A stretch of 64,000 bases of DNA from Antedon mediterranea (GCF_964355755.1 NC_092673.1:16251001-16315000); one strand, 5' to 3'. Counted from the first letter of the stretch, positions 45,611-56,621 are shown. Numbers and translations are program-made. The notes: a model not told the origin generated them from the sequence alone.

Positions 45611-45745
45611 ACGATAAAAGAAGAGCACAGTGAAATTGGTGAGAAGCCTTTAATAACACCAGTAGATATACTATCTATGTATAAGGACATGAACATTACT
45701 GTAGCAGTATCACAACAGGAATGGAAAGTTCATGAGAAAAAAAAA
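45611..45745 (+). CDS. UPA-like exon 1, copy 2
   Basis: 135 nt, phase 0-0, same peptide as 11376. The open extension past the donor to TGA is also conserved (to 45850). Confidence 0.6.
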
Positions 45746-46309
45746 GTAGGAATATCAATATTTTTAGTAGATTGGCATGGTAAAGAATTATGCATTAAAC
45801 ATGTTTTTGCAGGAATACCACATAACTTGAGAATTCATAATGATAATTGATCAATAAATAAAATCTCTATTGCTATCCATATATTTAGCATACTGGATCA
45901 CGATACTGAGTTAAGATCTTTAACTCTGTCTACACTGTCAAACTAGTTTGACAAAAAAAGTGTGATATATACAAATATGGTAGTGATATGCCCAAAAATG
46001 GTAGTGATATGACATCATCTTGTCCATATATAGGCACATTTTGTTTGATAGTGTAGACAGAGCTTTAGAATAAAAATGCTGTCTTTTGATTAGTCTCGTT
46101 GGAGGATGCACACTTTTAATTGCAGTTAGCCATTTTTATATTTCTCATTGAGAGAAAAACTCTTTGAATGAAAGCATTATCATAACATATAACACATAAC
46201 ATTATAAACAAAATTATTTAAAAAAAAATGTATTCACCAAAGCAAATCAATTTAACTACAGTGCCTTTGAGCTGTAACTTTTTATCTCCTGGCTCCTTTT
46301 TTCCCTTAG
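45746..46309 (+). other. Intron, no gene seen
   Basis: Counterpart of 11511-12063. A 13-base insertion (TTTGATAGTGTAG type) near 46042 distinguishes the copies. Confidence 0.5.
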
Positions 46310-46451
46310 ACTGTCACTGCTGAATACCTATGGCGTGGAACACCATTGAAGAATTTTCTTTTAAAAAGAGGTAATTCATCAGCAAAAGTCCTAAAGGCAA
46401 CAGTATCACTGTCACAAGAGTCAAATGATATTGATCCAGTGGAAGTGAATT
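46310..46451 (+). CDS. UPA-like exon 2, copy 2
   Basis: 142 nt, phase 0 in and 1 out. TVTAEYLWRGTPLKNFLLKR, then three changes in total relative to 12064 (Lys, Ser, Lys). Acceptor TTCCCTTAG, donor GTAAGT. Confidence 0.62.
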
Positions 46452-46884
46452 GTAAGTATTTAAAATGCAACAACAATTAAAGTCTAAATTTAGAATGATT
46501 GTAATAAATAAAATGTACTATTCAAATACGGTAATCAGACATTACCATCCATGACAATAACCACCCATTATTAACTGTACCATTGTTAGAATATGGGGTG
46601 GAATCAATATAGGTGTTGGCTTGTTTTTTATCTAGCACTACAATACACTTTGGTTACATTGCTAGTTCCTAAAACACCTTAATTCTTCCGCATATCAAGC
46701 AGAGGATTTTTATTTCGAATATCGGTTGGGTGTTTTTTTTTCTAATTCTTACAGATTTTCTCATCTTAATTTGTTTATATTATTTAATTTCCAGTATAAT
46801 ATTACTAGTCAAGTGTTTCTATATATATATAAATCTGGTTTCTTTTTTTATTGAAAAAATGATTAAATATTTTATTTGTTATAG

Positions 46885-46914
46885 GTGATGTTGTGACATC
46901 AAGACTAAATCCAG
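46885..46914 (+). CDS. Mini linker exon L6, copy 3
   Basis: 30 nt, phase 1-1, GDVVTSRLNP. Splice signals kept. Confidence 0.47.
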
Positions 46915-46944
46915 GTATGTTATATTAATTGTGGTAATGATTAA

Positions 46945-47140
46945 GTCTGTTTTCATCTTGACCAGAGAAAAGGCATGAGCCAATACGTCTGAGGCAGATA
47001 CTAGATGCAAGGGCTGCCAGCAGTTCTGATTTTGAATGCTTGATGGGACCCCAACTCCCAGACGGTCTCCTATCCAAGCTCCAACCGGGTCCAAAGTTGC
47101 TTAACTTTGGTGATCAGACAGAAAACATGAAAACATGATA
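46945..47140 (-). repeat. 5S rRNA-derived SINE, copy 3
   Basis: As copy 1. The box C analogue on the - strand reads GGATAGGAGACCGTCTGG, and the right part is shortened (ATAAGGCCG missing). Confidence 0.68.
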
Positions 47141-47259
47141 TCATGTAGTGCATGAACACAAAACAAAAAACTGACTTCAATTTTTAGAATTTAATTTACC
47201 ACCATTTCTATGGAAAATTGTACAATAAAGGGCAGCCTTCAGTACCATTTTGTCTGGCA

Positions 47260-47904
47260 CTATTAGACTGGTTCAGGGACGATTCGGCCCTGAGACGATT
47301 CGGCCCGGGACTATTCGGCCCACTTTTGGTGGGACGATTCGGCCCACTTTTGGGCCGAAACATCCCACTTTGTGGGCCGAAACGTCTCAATTTAGACCAA
47401 ATTCATATTCATTTTTTTGGGTATTTATCAAGTTTTTAAAGGTGTTTAACAATCCGTATTTTATTGATATTGACAATGTTGATATAATATATATAATAAA
47501 TTACTAAAAAAAACGTAATTTTATATTCAATTTATTACTTCGAAAACCTTGTTTATTTTGTGCATTCGCCAAGCGGCCAACAGAGGGCGTAACTTGTTTA
47601 CATCGTTCGCGTGACTAAAAATTTATCATTTTCGACAATGTTTTCAAAATGTTCGCTTTATTGCATCTTTATCCCTAGTAGTACTACCCCATAGTCTCTC
47701 TGAAAATAAAGTTTGGGGAAAAAGCTTATTTTATGCTTATAAAATGCATATCAAAGCCAATAAATTTAAGTGTGCCGAATCGTCTCAGGGCCGAAACGTC
47801 CCGGGCCGAATAGTCCCGGGCCGAATCGTCCCAGGGCCGAATCGTCCCAGGGCCGAATCGTCCCGGGCCGAATCGTCTCAGGGCCGAATCGTCCCGTTAC
47901 CCTA
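47260..47904. mobile_element. MITE with termini of repeated GGGACGATTCGGCCC units
   Basis: Left end about 47268 (GGGACGATTCGGCCCTGAG and related units to 47395). The right end is made of inverted units (GGGCCGAATCGTCCC) from about 47772 to 47896. CTATTAGA flanks both sides (about 47259-47266 and 47897-47904). The equivalent sites at about 13045 and 30875 are uninterrupted. The AT-rich interior has no transposase. Frames at 47208-47507 are artefacts of the repeats. Confidence 0.72.
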
Positions 47905-48030
47905 TTAGACGGATTTACTTGACCTTGGTTATAATCCTGCCCAATGTGAATAGTTATATGGTAAGTGCCAGCAACGTTGCAGGCATCTATACCGGCATTT
48001 TGCCAGCACTATGTGTGTCTTTTGGTGCAG

Positions 48031-48057
48031 GTGTATCAAACCAAGGCATTAGGCAAG
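48031..48057 (+). CDS. Mini linker exon GVSNQGIRQ
   Basis: 27 nt, phase 1-1, acceptor TTTTGGTGCAG, donor GTAATA. Sits where unit 1 has the Gly/Ser repeat exon, and its acceptor resembles one repeat unit (GGTGCAGGTGTAT). Possibly a collapsed version. Confidence 0.4.
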
Positions 48058-48647
48058 GTAATAACACTCTTTAGTTACAGTACTACTTACATTTATAAAA
48101 ACATATGTAATAAATTTATGCTTATTTTTTATGCTTATTGTATGTGTTTTTAAGCATCAAGGAAAACCAATTTCATGTTCGCCTTGTTGTGTTCATGACA
48201 ATAAAGATTATCTTTATTGTCTATTCTGAAATATCTTATCTTTATTCTGAAATATGTTCAAGATGAATAACATTTTATATTATTACATTTAAATTTATCT
48301 AATTTTACAATCAACATTAATTATGCATTTTACATTTTACGTAAGGCCAACATTTGAGTAGCAAAATCCAATTTATCTTGATCTCATTTGTCATCATATT
48401 TATTAATTGATTGATTGATTTTATTCGATATTCATACATAAAAGTTAAAATATACAATGTATAAAAAGAATACCTGGATAACCCATTAAGTCGACAAAAA
48501 AGTAAACTTATTTCCAATGGGGTCCAATCCGTAATAACTGAAAAGTGAGTGGTTGGACCTAGCACAATATATCATTAAGTATGACGCAGTAAAAATGAAA
48601 AAACAAGAAAATACATATAAGACAAGATAATATTAAAAAAAATAATA

Positions 48648-50260
48648 TTAAAAAATAACTGATATTCCAAGCTGTTCATTATTAAAATATTCTTTATGTT
48701 TTATTTTGAATGTTGCATTATTTTGTATTGATTTGAGTGAATTGGGGAGCCTGTTCCAGTCATGGATACCTAAGAAATAAAAATTTGTATCGTTAACGCC
48801 AGTAGCCTTAGGAGTGACAAAATTAAATGTTGTACCCCTGGTGAAATGGTTATAATGATCAGAAATTAACAAAAAGTTATCCTTAAGGAAAGATGGCGTA
48901 TTAAAGTTATAGCGAATTTTGTGAAAATAATTTAATCTTAAAAACTTATTTCTGAGGCTGACATTAAGAAACCCAAGATCGGAAAGCTCTTTGGCACCTA
49001 TGTGAGACCTGATCGGACCAACATTTAAAATGAAACGTGCCATCCTTTTTTGGGCAGTTTGTAATTTATGTTTAAGATTCTTATTGACACCGCCGTACCA
49101 TGCCGAGGCAGAATAGTCAAATGTACATTGTATTAAAGCAGTGCTTAATAGTTTACGACATTTTTTATTCAAGCACGAACTTTGCCTATGTAAAAACTTC
49201 AACCTTGACTTAACTTTACTGATAACACTAGTTGCAATAATATCACATGATACATATTGGTCTAAATCAATACCCAAATATTTAACTTGCTTAGTACTTT
49301 TGATTGTACGGCCCATTAATTCCACAGAAAACTCTTTAACTTTGTTAAGCTTCGCTCTGCTACCAAAGAAAATACTTTCGGTTTTGCCCACATGTAATGA
49401 TAATTTGTTTTCAGTTAACCAGTCCTGGCACTTAGCTAGGACAGTACTTAATTTATGAGCGATTTTGGTGGCATCGTGATGGGAATACAGAATCGTAGAA
49501 TCATCAGCATATAGAAATAATTGAACATCAGAATCAATACAAGAAGCAATATCATTTAAATAACATAGAAAAAGAATAGGGCCCAAGATGCTACCTTGCG
49601 GGAGTAACTATAAGAGGTTCAGAGCAGGTACCATTCACACTGACAACTTGTGTACGGTTAGCGAGATAAGATTGAAACCAGTCAGTACACTTAAAACCCA
49701 TGCATTTTAGCTTGTTAATTAAAATCACATGATCGACGATATCGAAAGCTTTTTGTAAGTCAATTAGAACCATTCCAGTAAGAAGGCCTTTGGACTTATT
49801 GTTTTTTAAACCGTCGATGAGATTTATGAGGTTGCTTTCAGTTGAATGGGCCTGCCGAAAACCGGATTGATAGGCATAAAGTATATTATTTTTGGAAAGA
49901 TACCTTTCAACTTGTATAGCTACATATTTTTCAAGAATCTTAGATACCGTAGGCAGAATACTAATCGGCCGATAATTCTCAACACTTGTTTCTAGTATTT
50001 TTCTTAAATAGTGGGGTAACTTTAGCAGTTTTTAGATCATGAGGAAAACAATTAGTTTTAAACAAAAGGTTAATGATATGAGCTATCGGTTCAGCCAAGA
50101 TTATCGCACCGTCACGTAAAAATCTTGAGGGAATATTATCTAGACCGCTTTTACATTTAGGCTTTCGAGTTGAGTTTTAACAAATTCTATGGTAACAGGC
50201 TCTAGCTTAAACATTTTTCCTTTTAATTTAACATATGAAGATCGTTAGTGGACATGGTGG
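48648..50260 (-). pseudogene. Reverse transcriptase of the non-LTR element, frameshifted
   Basis: The lower part (48648-49586, 312 residues) has GPILFLCYLND, the YADDS active site, a KYLGIDLD block, the thumb and a C-terminal DWNRLP motif. The fingers (SGFRQ and FDIVDH blocks) are readable in 49591-49930 and beyond in other frames. A frameshift sits at about 49600, next to the conserved PQGS block, and another lies near 50005. Not functional as it stands. Confidence 0.8.
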
Positions 50261-50266
50261 AAAAAC

Positions 50267-50720
50267 CTATGCATTTTGGGAGTTTTTTGACGAGTGTTGA
50301 CGCAACATTCGTGAAAAATTCATAAAACGAGAGGCAACGCCTTTTGGACAGAAAGTTTTTTTACCATTGTCTGGCATCGAGAACGATTTTAGTGTTTGTT
50401 TTACATTTCTTCTCGTATCCGAGCTGTTTGAGGGTTTTCCATAATTTTTTAGGGTTGTCTTTATTTTCATCAATCTTATTGAGAAAATAATTAGATTTAG
50501 TTTTTTTGATCAGCCTAGAGGCACAATATGATTTGTATATATCTAGATTAGATTTATCTTTCTTGAATTTTTTTAAAAGTGTGTCTCTTACTTTGATTTC
50601 ATTGGCAATTTCGGAGGTAAACCAGGGTGCTATGTTTTGTTTAAGTCTAACTTTTTTTATTGGCGCTATTGAGTCGATCACCTTAATGATGATATCTTTA
50701 AGAGTTAACCACGCGATATT
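50267..50720 (-). pseudogene. Linker between endonuclease and reverse transcriptase
   Basis: The frame 50361-50681 (IAPWFTSEIANEIKVRDTLL, then KLWKTLKQLGY) is the usual region between endonuclease and RT in CR1/L2-like elements, frameshifted on both sides. Confidence 0.65.
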
Positions 50721-51512
50721 TACATCGTCTTATTAGTGACAACAGACCAATCGATATCGTTAAGTGTTTCAAGATAGTTATTTACATTATAGTTTTTTAA
50801 AGATCGTAATTTAGCGGAGTTGTGTTCATTTTTGTGAACATGAGACTTAGGTATTTTTCTAGTGCAATAAATACGAAAATGGTCACTAAGGCCAATGTTA
50901 ATTACTCCAGATTGCTTCACATTATTTTGTACATTAGTAACAATGTGGTCCAAACATGAACTTTTTTCTTTTTCCTATTCTAGTTATATCCTTATTAATA
51001 ACATTACTAAAACCGTTTCTTATAAGACAATCATTATATCTTTGCGATACTGGATTAATATTTAGATTACATATGTTAAAGTCACCAAGAACTTGAATTT
51101 CACTACTCTCTTTGATTTTTGATACAGTTTCTTCAAAGTTGTTCAGAAATAAAGATACATTCTGTTTTGGTGGGCGGTAGCATGTACCAATCACAATTTC
51201 CTTTGAACGAGGCAGATATATATTTATCCAAATTGCTTCAAAACCGTTGATATCCAGTTCATTTCTACGTGTGAAGGCGCGTTCATTTTTAACGTAGATA
51301 GAAACTCCACCACCAGACCGGTTTCTGTGCTTCCTGAGCGCTGTATATCCATCAATTTTGATCTCGTTATCGGTGATGGATTCGTCCAGCCACGACTCGC
51401 TGATGGATATAACAGTAGCTTTGGTCTTTGATGCGATGTGCCTTAGTTCAGACATTTTATTAACTAATGACCGCGCATTAAGGTGAATAAAATGTAGGCC
51501 TTTGTTAAACAC
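50720..51512 (-). pseudogene. AP-type endonuclease of the non-LTR element, frameshifted
   Basis: 50934-51512 encodes HLNARSL, SESWLD, GGGVSIYVK, YRPP and LGDFNI, the standard blocks of an apurinic-like endonuclease. A frameshift near 50950 moves the remainder (DHIVTN..., GLSDHFRIYC with catalytic SDH) into 50720-50953. Confidence 0.83.
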
Positions 51513-51526
51513 GTTGAATTCCTCGC

Positions 51527-51940
51527 TTAAATGCTCGTAAATGTATGTCCATCTTGTCGGGTTTCTGTCACATTATTTGCGTCGGCAATAAGTTCGTCAT
51601 GAATATTAATGTCACTGATGCATTCATCATTCGGAAGCTGATTGAAGAGGCATTCTTGACATAACCAATTTTCTTTCGAGTTCCGTTGCTTATCATATAC
51701 AATTTTAGTTATTCTTCCGCACTTGATATGGTAGATACATTTGCATTCAGTGCATTTTGCCCTGTGCGTTTTCGCAATCGGTTTTTTACAAGTTGAACAT
51801 GGGTTTCTGATTGGTCCTGGGTTTGGAGAAACGTCTCCAGCGATAATAATAAGTACCATCAGGAAACTTGGGTTTTTTAAGATTAAGCGGCAAACTGGAT
51901 ACGGTTTAGAAGATCCGTACATTGTCCAAAAGGGAGACAT
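51527..51940 (-). CDS. N-terminal ORF of non-LTR element: 2A-like peptide plus PHD-like zinc finger
   Basis: 137 residues. A hydrophobic stretch (about residues 25-34) is followed directly by GDVSPNPGP (35-43; 51812-51838), a 2A-like ribosome-skipping motif in which Ser replaces the usual Glu of DxExNPGP. A Cys4-His-Cys3 finger follows (CSTC, CTEC, YHIKC, CQEC; residues about 48-98), as in PHD fingers. Non-LTR elements of echinoderms and other marine animals are known to carry 2A-like peptides at this place. The stop falls just before the endonuclease frame, so the two may once have been continuous. Confidence 0.75.
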   Translation of the reverse strand: MSPFWTMYGSSKPYPVCRLILKNPSFLMVLIIIAGDVSPNPGPIRNPCSTCKKPIAKTHRAKCTECKCIYHIKCGRITKIVYDKQRNSKENWLCQECLFNQLPNDECISDINIHDELIADANNVTETRQDGHTFTSI

Positions 51941-52092
51941 TATATTCAGGTTATCCGTATGAAAGTTTCTATGTAATAGTCAGCAGTTATCATATAGCAT
52001 ACTTAAAATAACATTTTGTAGTTTTTTAATTGTAGTAATAATAATTGTAAGGTATGATTTCACAACATTCCAAAAACTTAACTTTTCTACAG

Positions 52093-52131
52093 ATGGGGAA
52101 GATGAAGATGAATCGCTCATCAAGCAACCAG
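52093..52131 (+). CDS. Mini linker exon DGEDEDESLIKQP
   Basis: 39 nt, phase 1-1, acceptor TTTCTACAG, donor GTATGT. Very acidic. Directly precedes the type B DED exon. Confidence 0.5.
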
Positions 52132-52358
52132 GTATGTTCTATCTGTACCCCTTTTTTAGTGAAGAACATAAACATGTGTATAGATACCTGTTTTTTTTTT
52201 TTTTCAGACTAAATATCTTTAATAATATCTGTTTTCTTAAAGATCTTTTTAGAAATTGTTACTTCTTTCATTCTACTTGTAATAATATGAAGCTACTGAC
52301 ATTTTTGTGCATGTTTTTAAAACCTGAATATTAATGATTGTATGTCTTTGCATTATAG

Positions 52359-52895
52359 ACATCTCAGATGAGGATTTCTGGCAACTGTTGATTGATACAG
52401 CAGAGTGGTATGATCGACTTGGATATCTCAAGAAATTGAAACTTTTATACAAAGACCATCTGAAGAAATCTAGAGTGGAGGTGGAGAGAGCTAATAGTGT
52501 TTGGGATCTGCTACAGGATTTAAGAGCCTTAGGAAGTTTGAGTCCATCAAACCTTACTATTCTATATGACACAATAACAGTAACCAAGCAATTTGGCTTC
52601 AAGTCAAACGTTGAGAATCAACCACCAGAAGATATTAAGAAACATGTAGTATCAATGTTGACACCTTTCAGACAGAAGGTTTATCAACTTGGAGTAGAAC
52701 TTACGAAGGATGAAGTATCAACACTTGCCAGGTTATTTAACAATGTATTGGTAAAGACATATCAAGATAGCTGGAGTATGATTATGGACTTTGAACATAG
52801 AGGGATCATTGATGAGGATTTCACAAAGATGGTTGAGTTTCTTAGAGTTTTAGAACAAAATGGAATGACAAAAGCTAGGAAGATTTTCATTGATG
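52359..52895 (+). CDS. Tandem death-effector-like exon (DED type B)
   Basis: 537 nt, acceptor GCATTATAG, phase 1-1 with donor GTTGGT (weak) at 52896. 178 full codons. Repeat 1 (residues about 5-88) contains LLQDLRALGSLSPSNLTILY, a good DED helix 4-5 pattern. Repeat 2 (about 100-178) contains SMIMDFEHRGIIDEDFTKMV, then FLRVLEQNGMTKARKIF. Tandem DEDs bring together initiator caspases and adaptors in animals. Here they would be carried by the C-terminal part of a ZU5-UPA protein. If the weak donor is not used, the frame continues 11 codons to a TAA at 52928-52930 and this is the last exon. Confidence 0.68.
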
Positions 52896-52930
52896 GTTGG
52901 TTGATTTATTTGTTTGTATTTGTTGTTTAA

Positions 52931-53968
52931 ATCATGGTTCATTGTTAAAACATATTCAGTACATACTGTAGTACACTTCAATCAAGTAAGAGTATTGTAA
53001 CAAATTAAACATTTTAGGGAGATTCAAATTATTATGATGTCCCTGTCTGTCTGCTATTATAGCTGATTAAGGATATCAACCAACATTCGGTTAAATGGCA
53101 ATTCAGCTGAATTAAATGACAAGTTAGTAAAATAACAATAATATGCTCAATGAGTCCAATGGAAAATGAACTGAACTGAAACGTATGTGTGTATTCCATG
53201 CTTTTATCCCTATCAATCAGATTGACCCAAACCTTTGGAACATAATAATAATCTGCATTTTAAATTTGTGAATGCCTCTCAATTCCTACAAAGCCCAGCA
53301 TACCATTTGAGGGTCAAAAGACCGACTCTGGGGCTGATTCAGATCTTTACTATTGCAAGAGGATCATTAAGTTGTATAAGAAAGCCACAGGTTGACAGCG
53401 TACCCATCACCACCTCCATGCCAATTAATGCACCCGGACACTTCATAAACTTGAGTTTAGATTATGTGACTTCTGCCTATCCCATTAATAACTTACTGAA
53501 ACTAGAGAATGCAAAACTCCACCTACAATATAATTTTCCTACACATTAAAATCTCTCCCTGAGAAAAGTGGTTTGTTTTTTCAGTAAGGTAATTTGGCCT
53601 AATTGCACTGCATAACAAATTAATGTGAATTTTCCATGGTTGAAATCCTGCCTCAAATTGGGCTGAAGAAGGGAGTCTTTTTTAATCATTTCTTTTTTTT
53701 TAAATAATTTTTTTGTAAATTTTGACATTTGACCCTGCCTGTTCAAAATTGAATTACATTATGATGGATAATTTTGGCCAAATTTCAGTTTAAAAGTGTG
53801 GCCTGGCAGGATATATAAAGAAAACATTTATAGTAGGTTGTGACCTTGACCTTTCATGGAAGCATCCACCTACGCAGAATGAAAAAAAAAAAACAAGAAG
53901 TCAACAAGTAGTCTACATAATTAGATTTATTCTAAATAAGTCTTAAGTATATATGTCTTCTGGTATAG
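52931..53968 (+). other. Intron or intergenic, no convincing gene
   Basis: A 104-residue frame at 53235-53549 has no recognised domain or splice support. GACCTTGACCTTT words near 53840 match those at 31400 and are repeat-derived. Confidence 0.45.
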
Positions 53969-54124
53969 GTATGTCTTCTGGTGCAGGCGCATCTTCTGGT
54001 GCAGGCGCATCTTCTGGTGCAGGCGCGTCTTCTGGTGCAGGTGTGTCTTCTGGTGCAGGTGTGTCTTCTGGTGCAGGTGTGTCTTCAGGTGCAGGTCTTT
54101 CGTCTGACACAGGTGAATGTCAAG
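53969..54124 (+). CDS. Gly/Ala/Ser repeat exon, copy 2
   Basis: 156 nt, phase 1-1 from acceptor GGTATAG to donor GTAACT. The 18-bp unit (GGTGCAGGCGCATCTTCT type) is repeated about eight times, encoding GASSGA/GVSSGA, then LSSDTGECQ. Internal units contain TGCAG|G acceptors and CAG|GTGTGT donors, so exon length may vary. Same repeat family as 13228. Confidence 0.5.
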
Positions 54125-54530
54125 GTAACTATCAAGGCACTAGAGCAACACTGTACAGCAAAAAAATATATTATTGTTGATATTTAGCCAGGAGTTTTTG
54201 TATACAATATTAAAATAGACTAGAAATCTTTAATACCTTTCTATACTAAGTGATTGTAGTTGTTTATGTAGGGTGTAATCTAAATTGATTAAAATCTATA
54301 TTTATCAGGCAACCTTAAAATAACTTGGAAGTTTTTCTTTGACTTTCTCCAAATCTATTCTGTTCATTTCCTTTTCAGGTAGACATTATACATTAATCCT
54401 GTTTGTTGCTTATTGTTCACACAATATCAGCTTAGATAATTAAACTTTCCAAAATGTTATCACAAATGTTCGTTTAAAGTTTATATGAATGTTTCTATGT
54501 AATAGTCAGCAGTTATCGTATAGCATATAC

Positions 54531-54880
54531 TTAAAGACGTATTGTCCCCCAAAAACATGAAAAATGAAGATTAATTAAATCAGACTTTGAATAGGTTGTT
54601 ATGTAGTTTTAAAAAAGTAAATCACTTCCGAAGAAAAAAAACGGAAAAAAATAATGTTTTCACTTATAAAATAACATGATAAATGGTTAAATTCAACCAA
54701 AAATCCATTGGCTGGCAGCCAATTTTACCATTTTTTGCTTTAACTTCCAGTTTTTTCAGGTAAATAATTTTTTTTTTCGATCCAATTTTTGCTCAAAGTC
54801 AATAACTATTAGTGACATTAAAATGGCATATTCAACAACAAAAATTTAAAAAAAATATTTTTCAGGGGGACAAATCAACA
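54531..54880. mobile_element. Probable MITE with GTCCCCC termini
   Basis: TTAAAGACGTATTGTCCCCC at 54531-54550 faces GGGGGACAAATC near 54866-54877 as an inverted repeat. The outer right end appears lost. AT-rich interior, no gene. Confidence 0.4.
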
Positions 54881-55051
54881 AACATCCAACCTATTTATTT
54901 TTTATTTAATCAAATTTATTTAATTTTAACATACTATTAAATGTTTTAGGTTTAACTGTGTTCATACTTTGTTAAGGGTTAGGGTGTTTAATTGTTTAAT
55001 TATTTCTCACCATATCTATTACTTAATGAGCTTGCTTTGTTGTTATTTCAG

Positions 55052-55067
55052 GTATGCATCATGGCGG
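55052..55067 (+). CDS. Possible micro-exon before the terminal exon
   Basis: 16 nt between acceptor TTATTTCAG and a strong GTAAGT donor. Phase 1 in, phase 2 out (GMHHG). It fits the next candidate exon, but support is only from splice consensus. Confidence 0.28.
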
Positions 55068-55493
55068 GTAAGTATTTTCCACATATGTACTGTTATTTGA
55101 TCAAATTAAAATATAAGTTTGTTAATAAATTGGCAATTTCTGTGTGTGATTTACAGAATACATTAAACTTTTATTTTCATTTCATTTATTTTGCCATATA
55201 AAATGTATAAAAAAACAATTAAAAGAAAACAAAACCAATAAAAAAGAAAAAGATTACTCTCTGCCTCCCCACAAAGGCAGACAGGATTACCAAAAGCATA
55301 AGTAAACACTGTCTAGTGGCTCTCGTCAAGGTCAATACAGGGCTGGTGATAATCAACTAAAGCCTGTTTTCTAGTCTACGTTATTCAATTTCAACACGAT
55401 TGTTTGAAAACAATCAAGTTGAAAGAAACAACAATTTTAATGTTAATACTTTATTAGAATTTTAATTATTTAATTGTACCTTGTTATTTCTAG

Positions 55494-55527
55494 TCAAAAA
55501 GAAAAGAGACGTTGCAAGTTGTTATAA
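55494..55527 (+). CDS. Possible terminal exon with basic tail
   Basis: After acceptor TTATTTCTAG, entering in phase 2 gives QKEKRRCKLL and a TAA at 55525-55527. Entering in phase 1 also meets a stop within 15 codons (KKKRDV...). Either way the frame ends here, which suits a last exon. The basic stretch could act as a nuclear signal, but this is speculative. Confidence 0.3.
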
Positions 55528-55528
55528 G

Positions 55529-55775
55529 GTATAGTATTTAACTTAAAATTTAAATTTGTTTCTAAAGTCATGCATTGTTTTAGTATTTAACTTTAAATTT
55601 GAATTTGTTTCTAAAGTCATGCATTGTTTTAGTATTTAACTTTAAATTTGAATTTGTTTCTAAAGTCATGCATTGTTTTAGTATTTAACTTTAAATTTGA
55701 ATTTGTTTCTAAAGTCATGCATTGTTTTAGTATTTAACTTTAAATTTGAATTTGTTTCTAAATTCATTGCATTGT
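55529..55775 (+). repeat. 49-bp minisatellite, about five copies
   Basis: Unit with AGTATTTAACTTTAAATTTG and TTTCTAAAGTCATGCATTG. Confidence 0.9.
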
Positions 55776-56621
55776 TTTTCTATTCAAAGACTAATGTAGT
55801 TTCAAAATGTAAGAAATCATTTGTCTTTTTTCCTACAAAACCTATAAAATGCTTTTTGTTGTAGTCATTTGCAGTATTTTAAAACAACTTTAAATGAAAG
55901 CACTCAAGAATATTTCTAAAAAGATGAGGATTTATGAAACATTTTTCTCTTTTAGATTACTGGTTGGTAGTTACTGTATATATGATGGATTAACTGCTGT
56001 TGGTGGCTGCAGTATCTGGTGTGTACATAGTGACCAGGTCTCTTACTCAGTCAAAAAATGCAACAGATGAAAAACAGTACACTCTTCACCAATCTAACAG
56101 TAGATTTCATACATTTTAAAGGCATTGTATGGATAATATTGAAGATAGATGTGAAATTATAAAGATATGAAAGCATATGGAAGTTTTGACACAATGACAA
56201 ATGAATAAAGATCTAGAGAGTTATTGCCATCAGAGTCAAAGTTACAATCCGCTACCACCACCCCTCTTTTTATAAAAAACCAAATAAACAAAAAAATTAT
56301 TTTCCCCTCAAGAAATTCAGCCATGCTTGTCAGATGAAACGACAACATTGATTTAAGAATTTTTGTAAAATACAGCTTTCTTAAAAAAGAACTTTACAAA
56401 TTTCAGTTTATTACCATTCCAAATTCTATTATTGATTTTATAAAAAGAATAAAAAAATAAAATTAGACTTTTTAGTTTGCCTCAAGGAAATTGTGTAATT
56501 GACCAAAAAAGGACCAAAGAAAAAAGAAATCATTAAATGAAATAAAGTAGGTAATGCAATGCCTGTATTATGTATTTAAATAATAACTCATGTTTGATAT
56601 TTAGTTTTATTAAGCTTAACA
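55776..56621. other. No feature seen
   Basis: AT-rich sequence without recognised gene, repeat or splice structure. The frame at 56157-56348 (-) has no support. Confidence 0.4.

Larger units (their letters stand above)
40936..48008. repeat. Segmental duplication X, copy 2
   Basis: Counterpart of 1-13131 without the LTR element, with about 300 extra bases at 41100-41405 and a MITE at 47268-47896. Stretches 40948-42176, 42733-43752 and the introns hold no gene. Confidence 0.9.
48405..51962 (-). mobile_element. CR1/L2-like non-LTR retrotransposon, near full length, degraded
   Basis: On the - strand it has an ORF with a 2A-like motif and PHD-like finger, an AP-type endonuclease, reverse transcriptase, and a tail of (AATC)n-type repeats (about 48405-48420 on the + strand: TTGATTGATTGATTTTATT). 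The coding frame is broken in several places. The 5-prime end is near 51962, where host sequence resembling 54485-54530 begins (TTTCTATGTAATAGTCAGCA). Confidence 0.82.

Noticed and set aside
47208-47507. Gly/Pro/Arg-rich frames on both strands
   Set aside because: Generated by the CG-rich repeated terminus of the MITE.
53235-53549. 104-residue + strand frame
   Set aside because: No recognisable domain, no splice-site support, and surrounded by repeat-like words. Could not be supported as a gene.
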